64,000 nt of DNA. Origin: Carnegiea gigantea. Taxonomy: Eukaryota; Streptophyta; Magnoliopsida; Caryophyllales; Cactaceae. This document shows, in pieces, positions 33,006-44,745 of the stretch (its first letter is position 1; every line of letters begins with the position of its first letter). The notes under the pieces are model-generated. The model was not told the DNA's origin and searched no databases. It saw nothing but the letters and a program-made list of their open reading frames with translations. Position numbers and translations under genes: made by a program. Where the stretch lies: assembly GCA_029747015.1 (NCBI GenBank), contig JAKOGI010000002.1, positions 2,326,001-2,390,000 of the forward strand, read 5' to 3'.

Positions 33006-33895
33006 GAGTATTGTAAACTTGGCAGTATTATATGAGTTATCTATTCCAAAATTACTCCTTTGTAAGTTGTGCAACAGCGAAGAAGGTGGAGACGAAAAAA
33101 CGGCTTTGCTTTTTTATTTTTTGGCACTAGAGGCATTCTGGTTGGGTCATTAGGCATACAACCTTCCTCCTTCCCCCAAAAAAAAAAAATTAATAACAAA
33201 ATAAAAAATTGCAGAACGCGAGTTGGACTGCGGTGAGCTTCAACCCACAAGGCAAGCACAGGAAAAATAAACGAAGAATCAACACGTGGTGCTGGGCCCA
33301 TGAGGTGGAACGCACATTTCGCGGTTGTAAATGCTCTTAAATACATGGTGTAGTGCGTATGCATAAAAGTTTATCAAAAAACACACAATTATTTTACTAT
33401 TGAGTTTTTAATAGACTGCACCAATTAACGGGTGGATATTTAACTCATAAATGTTTATAGGGTTCTTTTTTCTTCTGATCATTAGGAAATTAGAAAATTA
33501 CATAAAAAATTATATTCTATTTAGGTCAATACATAAGAACAATCACTAAACAAGTTCGTACACCTGTTACGTAATAGCTGCTAAAATAAAGTACATCAAT
33601 AATTAAATAAAGCTAATCAACACAATCAAATCATCAATAAGGAATATGAGTCTATCACCTCGTAATCTTCTTTGAAAAAATGTTAATTGATCAACTAAAA
33701 TTATGAGTGTATGTAATATGTCATAACGTGACCCAAATGCAATTGCAACAAAGTAAAAAGAAAATTACCCAAAAATATGCTACTCAAGCCGTCATGTCAA
33801 ACTTATCTATATTCTTGGTTGTTGATCTCCAATACAACGAACCACCATCCAATACAAGTCCCACCCAGTGAACTTACAAGAGATTTAAGGCCCCG
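33006..33895. other. intergenic
   Basis: No gene recognised. A poly-A block lies at 33178-33190. Confidence 0.45.
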
Positions 33896-33898
33896 TTC

Positions 33899-35138
33899 TA
33901 TTTCACATTTTTGAGAATTTAGTTAGGAGTTTATACATCATATAACTTCTTACATTTTCTTACAACTCCTTACATTCTTAACGTAGTCTTTACATCTTCT
34001 TACATCTCTTTACATCTTCTTACATTCCATATAGATTTTCTATAACATTCATTTATTTTAATTACAGAAATATGTATATTTTTTAAATTACGCTACCAAT
34101 ATACAAAATTTGTAAATATCTTATGAATGCAATATTTACATAAACATAAAAACATAATATAACGACGTAAATTATATTTGAGTTTCAACATGAATAATAT
34201 ATGTTATTACAGATGGAATAAGTGACCACATTTTTAAAATTATAATACAAAACTTTTGTTCATATTTAACTCTGAATCGTATATGAGAACTATCAAACTG
34301 TATGCGACAAAAGCATTACTGCTGATATAAAGGTGGGTCAGTTTCTTTAGGAAAAGTAGAAAGTAGTTAGGCAAAAGTAGTGTTAAGCATTAAAATTTCT
34401 ACAGCCTCTTGTCCACCCGTTTAAGTTCTCATCTTTTGTTTTTATTTTATTTTTTTTTTATTTTGGAAGGTAATATTTAATTTCTGGTTGTTTAATATAA
34501 CGATACAATTTTCGTATATTAAGCATTGTTGAATAATATTTTAAGGGTTTATTTATAAAAGTTCTTGGTAACAATACTGACCATACATTTACATTTAAAA
34601 TTGTTTACTTAAAATAGGATTTTATTTTAAGAGTTGTATTCAATTTTGTCAATTTTTTTCGTTATAGTTTGCTTATTGGATCAAACTAATGTAAATATAA
34701 AAAATACCTCAAGTGTACGAACTTTTCTTGATGAAATTTATGGGGTTTAATGTATTTTATTATTATGTAACTAACTTAGTTAATGGTTTATTTTCAATAA
34801 ATTTATTATTTTAATATTATTATTTCTCATCCAAAACGTTCTTTGTAAAACAAACATATTTCGTTTCAATTATATTAAGAAATATTTTGTTTGTTGATGG
34901 TATCAAATTTTAGTCATAACTATGACTAATATATCATAATTGTCACAAATTATACTATACAACTATTCCATAATTCAACAACTTCTACACCTATTCTTAC
35001 AGCTCCTTATATTTCTTACAGTTCCTTACATTTTCTTATAGCTCGTTACATCTTTTTACAACTCGTTACAGCTCCTTACAGCTCTTTATATTTTCTTACA
35101 ATTTATAGTTGTATCTTATTGCAAAATATAACAGGCCC
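33899..35138. mobile_element. TAA-flanked Harbinger/Tourist-like element, family E copy 2 (1.24 kb)
   Basis: The left end GGCCCCGTTCTATTTC follows TAA (33896-33898). The right end ATATAACAGGCCC is followed by TAA (35139-35141). Both sub-terminal regions carry CTCCTTACA / TTCTTACA repeats (33940-34035 and 34990-35100). The core (about 34070-34300) is related to the copy at 3143-4550. Non-autonomous, with no transposase. Confidence 0.72.
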
Positions 35139-35141
35139 TAA

Positions 35142-35464
35142 ATGTAATAATCTTACTCCCTGTAGGTATTCATTATAGCAAAGAGACTGATTCCTATAAC
35201 CTTACTTTTTGGTGGCTTATCTTCAATGATTTTGGAAATTATTAATTTGACCTTCAAGTTCCACAATTCTTATACCAAGCTTCTAATTAGTTCCCCAAAC
35301 TTCACATACTAGGTCCTTTATCAGTAAGATCCTGTAAGATCGTGTCGAGGAAAATGGTTTGCCTCACAGGCATGTCATATGTTCTGACTCACCAAGGCTT
35401 GAAGTAAGTCCGCAAAGATTTAGAACACAAAACTAGCCCTTGGGTGGGATCATACTCTCATACA
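35142..35464. other. spacer between two TAA-flanked elements
   Basis: Single-copy-looking sequence; no gene seen. Confidence 0.4.
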
Positions 35465-35467
35465 TAA

Positions 35468-38311
35468 GGCCTGTTCTTTTCGTAGATAAATTGGATGCGT
35501 AAAAGGTTGAAGTAGATTGAGGTGGGTTGAGATATGTTGAAGTTGGTATTTTTTGTTTTGAGGTGGGTTGAAATAGGTTGCAGTAGGTTGAAATGGGTTG
35601 ATGTAGGTTGAAGTAGGTTGAAGTGAGTTAAAGTTGGTATATTTTTTATGTCGTGGATTAAAGTGGGTTAAAATAATGAGAATGTAATTAATGTCTGATA
35701 ATTTGTGAAATTATTGAAATTTTGTGGAATTTTTGTTTATTCTTTTTTAATTTTTAATTTTTAATTTTTAATTTTTATTTTTTAATTGTTATTTGTTAAT
35801 TTTTATTTGTTATGTTTATTTTTTATGTGTTAATTTTTTTATTTTTGATTTTTGATTTTTTAGTTTTTATTTTTTTATATTTTATGTTTTATTTTTTATA
35901 TTTTAATTTTTTAATTTCTTATTTCTTATTTTTCACTTTTTATTTTTTATTTTTACTTTTTTAATTTTAATTTCTTAATTTCTTAATTTCTTATTTCTTA
36001 TTTCTTATTTCTTATTTTTAATTTTTAATTTTTTAAATTTTAATTTTTAATTTTTAATTTTTTAATTTTAAATTTTTGTTTTTTCTTTTCTAGTTTTTAT
36101 GTTTTTATTCTTTATTTCTTTATTTTTTATTTTTTATTTTTTATTTATTTTGTATTTTGTATTTGTATTTTTTATTTATTTTATTTTTTACTTATTACTT
36201 TTTATTATTTTATTTTCTTATTTTTAATTTTATTTTTTAATTTTTTATGTTTTTATTTTTGCATTTTAATTTTTAATTTTTTAATTTTTTTAATTTTTAA
36301 TTTTCTTATTTTTAATTTTTTGTTTTCTATTTTCTATTTTTTTATTTTTTATGTGTTTATGTTTTTATTTTTATTTTTTATTTTTTAATTTTTGTTAATT
36401 TGTTAATTTGTTAATTTGTAATTTTATATTTTACATTCTATATTTTATATTTTTATTTCTTATTTCTTATTTGTTATTTGTTATTTGTTATTTTTTATTA
36501 TTTTATTTTTCAATTTTTTATTTTAATTGTTTTATTTTTATGTTTTTGTGTTTTCATTTTTTATTTTTTATTTGTTATATGTTTTTATTTTTTAAATTTT
36601 TTTAATTTCTTATGTTTTATTTTTTTATGTTTTATTTTTATCTTTTATTCTTATTTTTAGTTTATTATTTTTTATTTTTTATTTTTAAATTTTTAAATTT
36701 TTTTATTTTTTCAATTTTAATTTTTAATTTTTAATTTATATTTTTTATTCTGGTTTTTTATTTTTTATTTTTTACTTTTTACTGTTTTTTTTTATTTTTT
36801 TATGTTGTATGTTTTTATTTTTGATTTCTTATTTCTTATTTTTAATTTTTAATTTTTTACATTTTAATTTTCCTTTTTATTTTTATTTTAAAATATTTAT
36901 TTATTATTTCTTATTTTTTCATTTTTCATTCTTATTCTCTATTTTTTAATATTTATTTGTTGTTTTTAATTTGTTGTTTTTAATTTTTAATTTTTTATCT
37001 TTCATTTTTTATCTTTTATCTTTTATTTTGTATTTTTGTTTGTTGTTAATTTTTTATATTTATTTTTTAAGTTTTTATCTTTTTATTTTTATTGCAAACA
37101 AAAGTTACAGAAAATTTCAATAAAATAAAAAATAAAAAATTAAAAAGAAATACATAAAAAAATAAAAAATATGAAATAGGAAATAAATAATAAATAATAA
37201 AAAAATTAAAACATAAAAATTAAGAAATAAGAAATAAAGAATAAAAAATTAAAATTAAAATGTAAAAAATAAAAAATAAAAAATAAAAAATAAAAAAATA
37301 AAAGCGTAAAACATAAAAACATAAAAAATAAAAAACAAAAATAAAAAATGGAAAATGAAAAATAAAACATAAAAAATTAAAAAATGACAAATAAAAATTA
37401 AAAATTAAAAATTAAAAATTAATGTAAAAAATAAGAAATAAAAAATAAGAAATAAGAAATAAAAACATAAAAAACATAAAATCATCAAAAAATAAAAAAA
37501 TAAAAAATAAAGAATAAAGAATAAAAAATAAAAAATAAAAAATAAACAATAAAAAGTAAAAAATAAAACATAGAAAATAAGAAATAAAACATAAAACATA
37601 AAAATAAAAATAAAAAATGAAAAATAAAAATGAAAATGAAAATGAAAAATACAAAATAAAAAAGAAAAAAATAAAAAAATAAAAAATAGAAAATAAGAAA
37701 TAAAAAATGAAAAATAAAAAATAAGAAATTAAAAAATTAAAAAACAATAAACAAAAAATTAAATATAAAATATAAAAACTAAAAAATAGAAAAATAAAAA
37801 ATAAAAAATAAAAAATAGAAAAATAAAACATAAAACATAAAACCAAAAAAGTAAAACATATAAAAAACAAAAATAAAAAATAAAAAAATTAAGAATTAGA
37901 AATTAGAAATTCGAAAAATTTAAAAATAAAAAATAAAACCTAAAAATATATATAAATAAAAAATAGAAAATAGAAAATAGAAAATAGAAAATAGAAAAAT
38001 AAAACAATAAAAAATAAAACATATAAGAAATAAAAAAGGATAAACAAAAATTTCACAAATTTTTGATAACTTCATAAATTATCACACATTAATTACACTC
38101 TCATTATTTTAACCCGCTTCAACCCACCACATAAATAATATATCAACTTCAACGCACTTCAACCTGCATCAACTCACTTCAATCTAGTTCAATCTATTTC
38201 AACCCACCTCAAAAAAAAATACCAACTTCAACCTACCTTAACCCACCTCAACCTACTTCAACCTACTTCGCTCTTTTACTCACCTAATTTACCCACGAAA
38301 ATAACAGACCC
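35468..38311. mobile_element. 2.84-kb TAA-flanked giant foldback element of family D
   Basis: TAA lies on both sides (35465-35467, 38312-38314). The left end GGCCTGTTCTTTTCGTAGAT and the inverted right end GGGTCTGTTATTTTCGTGGG begin arms of about 280 bp that match as inverted repeats well beyond the termini, including the GGTTGAAGT repeats and the segment AATGAGAATGTAATTAATGT. The interior is low-complexity. From about 35740 to 37093 the plus strand is almost wholly T with interspersed A (TTTTTATTTTTAATTT type). From about 37110 to 38035 it is the complementary A-rich type. The switch lies at the short complex stretch ATTGCAAACAAAAGTTACAG. The whole element can therefore fold on itself. ORFs here (Phe/Leu/Tyr only) are artefacts of the composition. 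Confidence 0.85.
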
Positions 38312-38344
38312 TAAATCTCACATGATACTTTACAAATTATTAAA

Positions 38345-38493
38345 ATTATGAAGGGGTGGGTTGAAATTGGTTGAAGTGGATTGAGGTAGGTTGAAGTTAG
38401 TATTTTTTTTTCAAGTAAATTAAAATAAGTTAAAGTAAATTGAAGTGAATTGAAGTGGATAAATATAAATTGACCCATGAAAAGAATAGGCCC
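38345..38493. mobile_element. truncated family D MITE, copy 5
   Basis: GGTTGAAATTGGTTGAAGTG repeats run from 38355, and the right terminus ATGAAAAGAATAGGCCC ends at about 38493. The left terminus is missing. It lies only 30 bp from the large foldback element. Confidence 0.55.
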
Positions 38494-38499
38494 ATAAAA

Positions 38500-39395
38500 T
38501 AGAGCAAGAACATATGAGTTGAACTTGGCACTCACAATCACATAGTGTCAAATCCGATAGTTTTGGATGCAGCCCTGCTTTTGCACCTGAAAACTGAAGC
38601 TGACGTGAAAGACACTGCCATTTTGTGCACGCAACCTTAAGACAAAGCCCCTTTTAGGTTTAACCTTAATTTTCTAGGAGCCAAAATCTGACCGTTTCCA
38701 TGCGCTTTTTGCTCATAATTTTGTCTAATTTGGTCTCGTAACAGTTGTACGCCCTTATCATCACCACTCAATATGGAGTGGGCATGCATCAGAGAGGGTT
38801 CTTTTTATTTAATTTATTGTAGATTTTTTAAAGATATATAGCAATGTAAAATGAATGCAGGAGAAAAGGGGGGATGCAATGCAAATGTGTCCTTCGCCTT
38901 AATTATTTGACTCTCCCTAAGTATCTATTCGTTTTAACAATTAAACTATTTGAGTATCTATTCGTTTTAACAGTTAAAACTAACAACAATTAAATCTCCT
39001 TATCTAGAATCGGGAACCTCTAATAGTAAGCTTGGGTTGAGCAACCATGTCAATCATATTATCTTTGAGATTGCAACAATCAAGTGACAGTTGGACAAGC
39101 TGAGCTCTTGTTGGCAGGATATGATGGGAAGCATTATGAGTAAAGCATTTAGATGGGGCATTAATTCAACAAAGCTAAAGGGCAACGCATCGGATTCTTT
39201 GTCTCACAGTTTCCAGTCTCCACTAGTGATTCCCCACTCTTCGTGGTTTTGTGGGGGAACCACTGATCGATGCATTGCCCGGAAGTTTAACCCCAGCTGC
39301 TGGTTCCTCATTTTTCGCGAATAATACAGAATTGGACAATCGATATCATCAGACATGCGAAAACAAATACGACTCCATCTAGTATTACCCGCTCT
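38500..39395. other. intergenic
   Basis: No gene recognised. A tandem duplication of about 34 bp (AGTATCTATTCGTTTTAACA) lies at about 38919-38984. Confidence 0.4.
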
Positions 39396-39396
39396 C

Positions 39397-39830
39397 ATTA
39401 TTCAATAATAAATATCACATATTCTGACCTGCAATTAATTAATCTTAAAGAGCCAATCTCAGAGCCAGAATTATGTAATCTCTCGAGCTCCGAGCAGCAG
39501 ATGTGCTATGGAAAAACTACTTGGTCCGTCGTGTTATCACAGTTATCAGTGCATTTGTCTCATGAGTGCGCTATCAGTACATGGCTCTAATTATTCAATA
39601 ATAAACATGATGAGGAATTAATTAATCTGAAAGAGCCAATCTCAGTAGTATAATATTGAATTTCTTTAATTAGTAATTAATTGTTGAGTTTGACGGAGCA
39701 GCTAGAATTATATTATCTCTTGAGCTCCGAGCAGCAGTTGTGCTACTATTCGGTCCGTCGTCTTATCACAGTTATTAGTGCATTTGTCTAATGATTGCGC
39801 TATCAGAAGCTTTCAGTACATGGGCTCTAA
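39397..39830. repeat. diverged direct duplication, about 195 and 240 bp
   Basis: The segment from ATTATTCAATAATAAA through GAGCTCCGAGCAGCAG, GGTCCGTCGT and TCAGTACATG occurs twice, at about 39397-39592 and 39591-39830, with indels. It is non-coding and its function is unknown. Confidence 0.75.
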
Positions 39831-40935
39831 TCTTCTGTCACAAAGTTCTGTACTTCTAATGCTTCAATGGAGTGTTCTCCACATCGTTTGTGCTCAAGCA
39901 GGTGCATGCCCTCTTGACAGAAGCATCATAATGCATTAACCACAACCTGATTCAGTCATCTATTACAGAGGTTGATCACAAACCGCATTTGATGGAGTAT
40001 TGGAAACCCCTTCCTGATTAAAAAGGAGCAACAGAAGGGCGGGGTGACTTTCCCGAGAATTTTAAGACCAGAGATTCCTTCCTCCCTTTCCTGATGTCCT
40101 GATTTCTACTAGTTTCCATGGAGAAGAGAGAGAATGCCACAATGGTTTTGTTCCTATGGCTAGCAATGCCATCACCAAACTGTTATTGCCACCAACAGAA
40201 ATATTCATCTCGAAGCGAAAAGAAAAAAGTGGGAAATTGAGAATACTACTTTTGAAGAAGATTCATATTCCAGTCCCTCAGCAAAGGCGCACCAAAAATG
40301 TGTAATTGCATTGAACTGACGGGGCCATAGGGATTGACTTATAGCTATCAGGCACAAACAAGTGCTAACTACAAATGAGACCGCCAGAAATCAGCCATAG
40401 AGATCCTTAAACATCTGCTGATAATAGCAAAGGATGATTAAAAGGTAATTAGCGCCCACCGATATTCTCTTTGGTCTCAACCGTTGTTGTAACTTGTCAG
40501 GGCAGTGATTAGCAAAATGGTACTGACGTTGATGAACAAGAATTAGCAGCAGTCATCAATTAATGACGCTAGGTGACTATACTAATGATTTTTAATAACC
40601 ACTTATTACAACCTTGTCTCACTGAAATATAAGTACCTCCTTATAAGAAAGTACTCCGACTGAAACCTGTTATTATCAAGTTTTATATCCAGAAATTGTT
40701 ATTATCAGAAAAATCCAGCACCTAACCGTGATGAAAGGGAAGTGCAGTAATAACAATATCAACTTCCATACGGTAGGGCAGCAACGTCACTTCCAACATT
40801 TTTAAGGGCCCTTTTTCTCTATACCATTAAGCTGAACCTTGGGTCATCAAACAGCAAGAACCTGTCACTGACCCAATCATGGTGATTTCCTTCCAACGGT
40901 TGAATAGGTAGGGCTCCAAATGCCCCAAGTCCCAA

Positions 40936-40994
<59 letters not shown>

Positions 40995-41373
40995 TACTGA
41001 GAAGGGAAACAGGGAGTCTCAAACGACTGTTTTACTTGTTACCGACCAATATATCATTGGTACATATATTGTGGTGTTACATTGCACAGCAAACCCCAAA
41101 ATATATGATCAAAAAATAAGCCGCCTTGTGGCAAGAAGCGAGGACAAAAAAAGGATGAAGGACAAGGCAAGAAGCTTTGCGCTATTTACAGCATCACCTG
41201 AGGCTATTTTCAGATTACACAAGACAGTGGAATTTTCTCATCTTTGCCCCGGTTGATGTCAGATTCAGAAAAAGAGGGGTAAGGATTCCAGAGGGAACTT
41301 AGCGCCGCGATTGCAACCATTTTTCTCTGGACTAACGGCCTGAGAGTTCCCATGACAAATTTAAGCAATCAGA
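39831..41373. other. region downstream of thaumatin-like gene copy 2
   Basis: No coding sequence is supported. A pure (TA)n microsatellite lies at about 40943-40990. The part nearest 41374 is probably 3' UTR of the minus-strand gene. Confidence 0.45.
40943..40990. repeat. (TA)n microsatellite
   Basis: An uninterrupted TA dinucleotide run of about 48 bp. Confidence 0.95.
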
Positions 41374-44300
41374 TCAGATCCCAATTCTCAGGAAGACTAT
41401 ACTGAAAATGACAAAGCCAGCAGCAAGGAGACGGGAAATAGCCAGACCTGCTGCTCTAGATGCCCTGCCAATTCTTGAATGCAAATACATCATTGTTCTG
41501 TTCACCAATGGTAGTTCCCCCGCCATTCTTCGTGCCCCTAGCAACTTGTTGCTGCAAAGATTTCAAGACACATTGTTACAACCAGTTTATCACTTGATGC
41601 TTATGTTTCATATGATGAAATATGTCTGCCCTTTCATGATTTCACAAATGATTGATTAGATCAATTTGCACACATTTCAGCAGCTAGTACAGTAATTCAA
41701 CCAAGGGTTCTACTGGCAGTTCCGGGACAAAACAACTAAGAGACAGCTGAGGGCAGTTGAAAAACAAGGACAATATCAAGAAACACATAAGAATTTATTC
41801 GAAAATATCATAAGATCGAGATTATGATCAATGATGACTGCACATGTCCCCGTAGAACAAAGCTAATAAATGACAATTCCGTCTAATCTAGGTTCTTTCA
41901 CTAATCAACAGCCAGTGGATCTTGCTTTCTAGTCATAATAAACTTAAAAACTATGGCATAATCGCTAGCCATTCTAAGTTGATTCAAATGACTGATCTCC
42001 CAGCTTAATGCTCAGGAGGTCCTCTGGTCACATTAACAGCAGGAGTTTGCAATGAAGATGGAATTGGGCTCCTCAACCAACAAATATGGATGGGACAAAT
42101 TAAAACAGAATGACCCACAGGATTCTTAAGGACAAAAATTACCCAAAGACAAATTTTAATTTGGCATGCTCTGAAATCATTAGTCCATCCGTTCATGTTT
42201 GCCACATAGTACACAATCCCATCCAAGGGGCAGTTGATGAAGCAAGCAAGCAAAAGAACTAAAGAAGCATTAAGATATCCTGAGCTCAATTTGACCTACA
42301 CGCAGATTACTCCAACAGAGTTTAAATCGTTTTTGAGTGTTTTCACTTGGTAGATAAATTTTCTTAGTTGCAGAATAGTGAAACAACAACCACTTCATTG
42401 AGTAAATTTCAGCATTCTCTAAGTAGTAACATGCCCCCTCAAACAGTAGAATTACCAAAGCACGTCTCACGTCCAATTCAGATGACAAATGCTATGTACA
42501 GACCAACACCTAATTCTAAGTTTGAGTGCCATTTCCAAGAGCCCAACCAGAGTTGGGAATTGTAGGTCAAAGTGCAAAGCTTGGAAATTGAAAGTATTCA
42601 ACACTCTCAAATGCAACCTAAGAGTGCTTTAGCTTGTATGCACAAGTATTGCCCCCCTTTATCCTACCCTCACTCACACACAAGTAACTCTTTACTATTA
42701 GATCTCACTATTCTGGGAAAGGGGGATTAACCTCCTATAACTTTTTGTTCTCTTCCTTTATTGTCCAATATTGGTGCGTAGCCCCTCTTCCTAGTCGTAC
42801 AATTATTTCTCTCATAGAATTAAATGTTCTCTAAACTGGAAATTTGTGTATGTTGACAATGCCATATAGTGGTATAAATCAGAAACGTGCCGTAATCCAT
42901 GTAAAAATAACTTATAATTTATAGACTTTTAGAGTGAAGTAATAGAACACAAAGCAAGAGCTATTCTGGCAAATGTATACGATACCACTGATCAGGAATC
43001 CACGACTCAGGCCCCAAAGAAAAAAGAGGACAGGATAGCATAAAATTGTTTCAGTGAATGATCATAAAATTTCAATGAAGTGCCTAGAATGATGATACAA
43101 TTGCATTCAAACAATTCCATGGAATTAAGTGTAGAGCTCATTATCACAGAGCACAGACTATATACTCTAGTTGGCAAAATGTAGAAGTAGCTTTACCATG
43201 TACAAGCAGCTATAACAAGTAGCAATGCGGCTACACGGAAAACCTAAATGGAGCACCACATATTCGCAGCTTCCCCAAGTAGTTTCTACCTGCAGCTACA
43301 GGTTTCAAACTCCTTTCTTCCCTTGATTGCCAACCTTACATCTCAGTACCTCACTCTCTTTACATCTCAGTACCTAACATCTGAAACTCTTCCTCACATT
43401 CATGGAAATGCCACTGGCAGACTTCCTGTGGCAACTTGAGTTACCCCAAAATCACCAATATTACTTTAGTTCTTATACCCAGCATAATGTGCCATCTCAA
43501 AACCACCATTCAGACTGTCTAGTCTGTTGTGCCATGCATCATCATTCTAAGTTCCAAGTGAACAATGGAAAATAAGAAACTTGGATAACCTTATTGACAC
43601 CCTAAATGGAGTTACAGACAACATTCTGTCATCACTCATCATCTAACTTAATGGATCATTTAAATAATTGAAAGGACCCCCAATCCATTTCATTCTGACC
43701 CAACTTGGAGCCCACAACGAAATTAGTACTTCCTACCTAATACAATTATATCCACAAAGCAGCCTAAAACCCATATGAGATTTGACTAATCTACCCTCAT
43801 AATTCAAAGCTACCACCAAATACTAAACATAAAGAAAACGATATTTCCACAAAGAGCAAGGGGCATTTAATTAATGTAGCCAGCAAAACGGACGATTACC
43901 TTGTATATGGTGGCGGGCAAAAAATGATGATATAGTCAGCCGAAGCACAGGTAAAGGTACTCGTCTTGTCATCGTACGCGTAGCTATACGCGCGTGGACA
44001 AGCTTCTTTGAAGAACACGGAGTAAACCGACGGGTGACACGTGTCAGGCGTACTGTAGCCCTCGCTGCAGCAAAACTGGGGATCCCCAAAAGCCTCGCAC
44101 GCGCTCTTGCACGCGACAGCAGTCCCAAACCCTACGACGTCGCTGCCATTCCCACGCTCCGCCGCCACGCTCAGCTCTCTCGGGCACGCGACGTTGAGGT
44201 CGATGAGACAGCCTGTGGGGCTGCAGTCCCCGCCGTGGCCGCCACGCGCCACCACGAGCACGGGGAGGTTGTAGCCGTCGACGAGGCTGACGTCGTAGAA

Positions 44301-44745
44301 GTCGAGGCCGCCGGCACCATTGAGGGTGAATTCGGCAAGGGTAGCAGGAGGGATGGCGCCAGTGCCCGCGCACTCAACCTTGCCAGAGCCACAGTCGCCG
44401 GTGAGGCAGGAGAACTTACGAGCGGTGGGATCGACGGAGCAGAGTGTTCGGGCCCAGATCCGACCCGACCAAGATTTGGGAAAGATTAGGGTGCGAGACT
44501 TGCCGGAGGGAAGGGTGAAGCCGGTGGTAGGGAGCGGCGGAGAGGTGGCGCCGGAGAGGAGGCCCGGCCATACTGTGTGGCGGCACTTGTTGACCAGCCG
44601 AAACGACGCCGCTTGGGATTCTGCTGTGAGCAATCATTTCATTAGACAGGTGAATCAAGAAAGAGAAGAATGGAGGAGTGAAGAGCGAGAGACTGTTACC
44701 TGAGAAGAGAGAGAGAGTGAAGACGAAGATGAAGATGCGATCCAT
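41374..44745 (-). CDS. thaumatin-like protein with C-terminal hydrophobic tail, copy 2
   Basis: Minus-strand exons 44745-44700, 44623-43900 and 41551-41374 give 315 aa with the frame closing exactly. The start MDRIFIFVFTLSLFSA is a signal peptide. The thaumatin domain begins ASFRLVNKCRHTVWPGLLSG and keeps all 16 cysteines and the DFYDVSLVDGYNLP acidic-cleft motif. The signature reads RKFSCLTGDCGSGKVEC, with Arg where the pattern has Gly. An insert (ERGNGSDVVGFGT) not found in copy 1 lies between the eighth and ninth cysteines. Exon 3 gives GELPLVNRTMMYL, a motif I associate with this TLP subgroup, then a hydrophobic tail (LAISRLLAAGFVIFSIVFLR), probably a GPI signal or membrane anchor. Intron 2 is long, about 2.35 kb. 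Without splicing the frame would stop at 43896, four bases past the donor. Exon 3 is the least certain part. Confidence 0.85.
41552..43899 (-). other. long intron 2 of thaumatin-like gene copy 2
   Basis: This 2.35-kb intron (about 0.25 kb in copy 1) holds no recognised transposon or RNA gene. Short ORFs within it have no family content. Confidence 0.6.

Noticed and set aside
36408..36660. Phe-rich plus-strand ORFs in the T-rich arm
   Set aside because: Same artefact of simple-sequence DNA.
37405..37870. Two minus-strand ORFs (64 and 152 codons) made of Phe, Leu, Tyr and Ser
   Set aside because: They are translations of the A-rich arm of the foldback element (TTTTATTT-type complement). The composition alone keeps the frame open and there is no protein signal.
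44034..44489. 151-codon plus-strand ORF, GC-rich
   Set aside because: It is antisense to the large exon of thaumatin-like gene copy 2, a shadow of a GC-rich exon.
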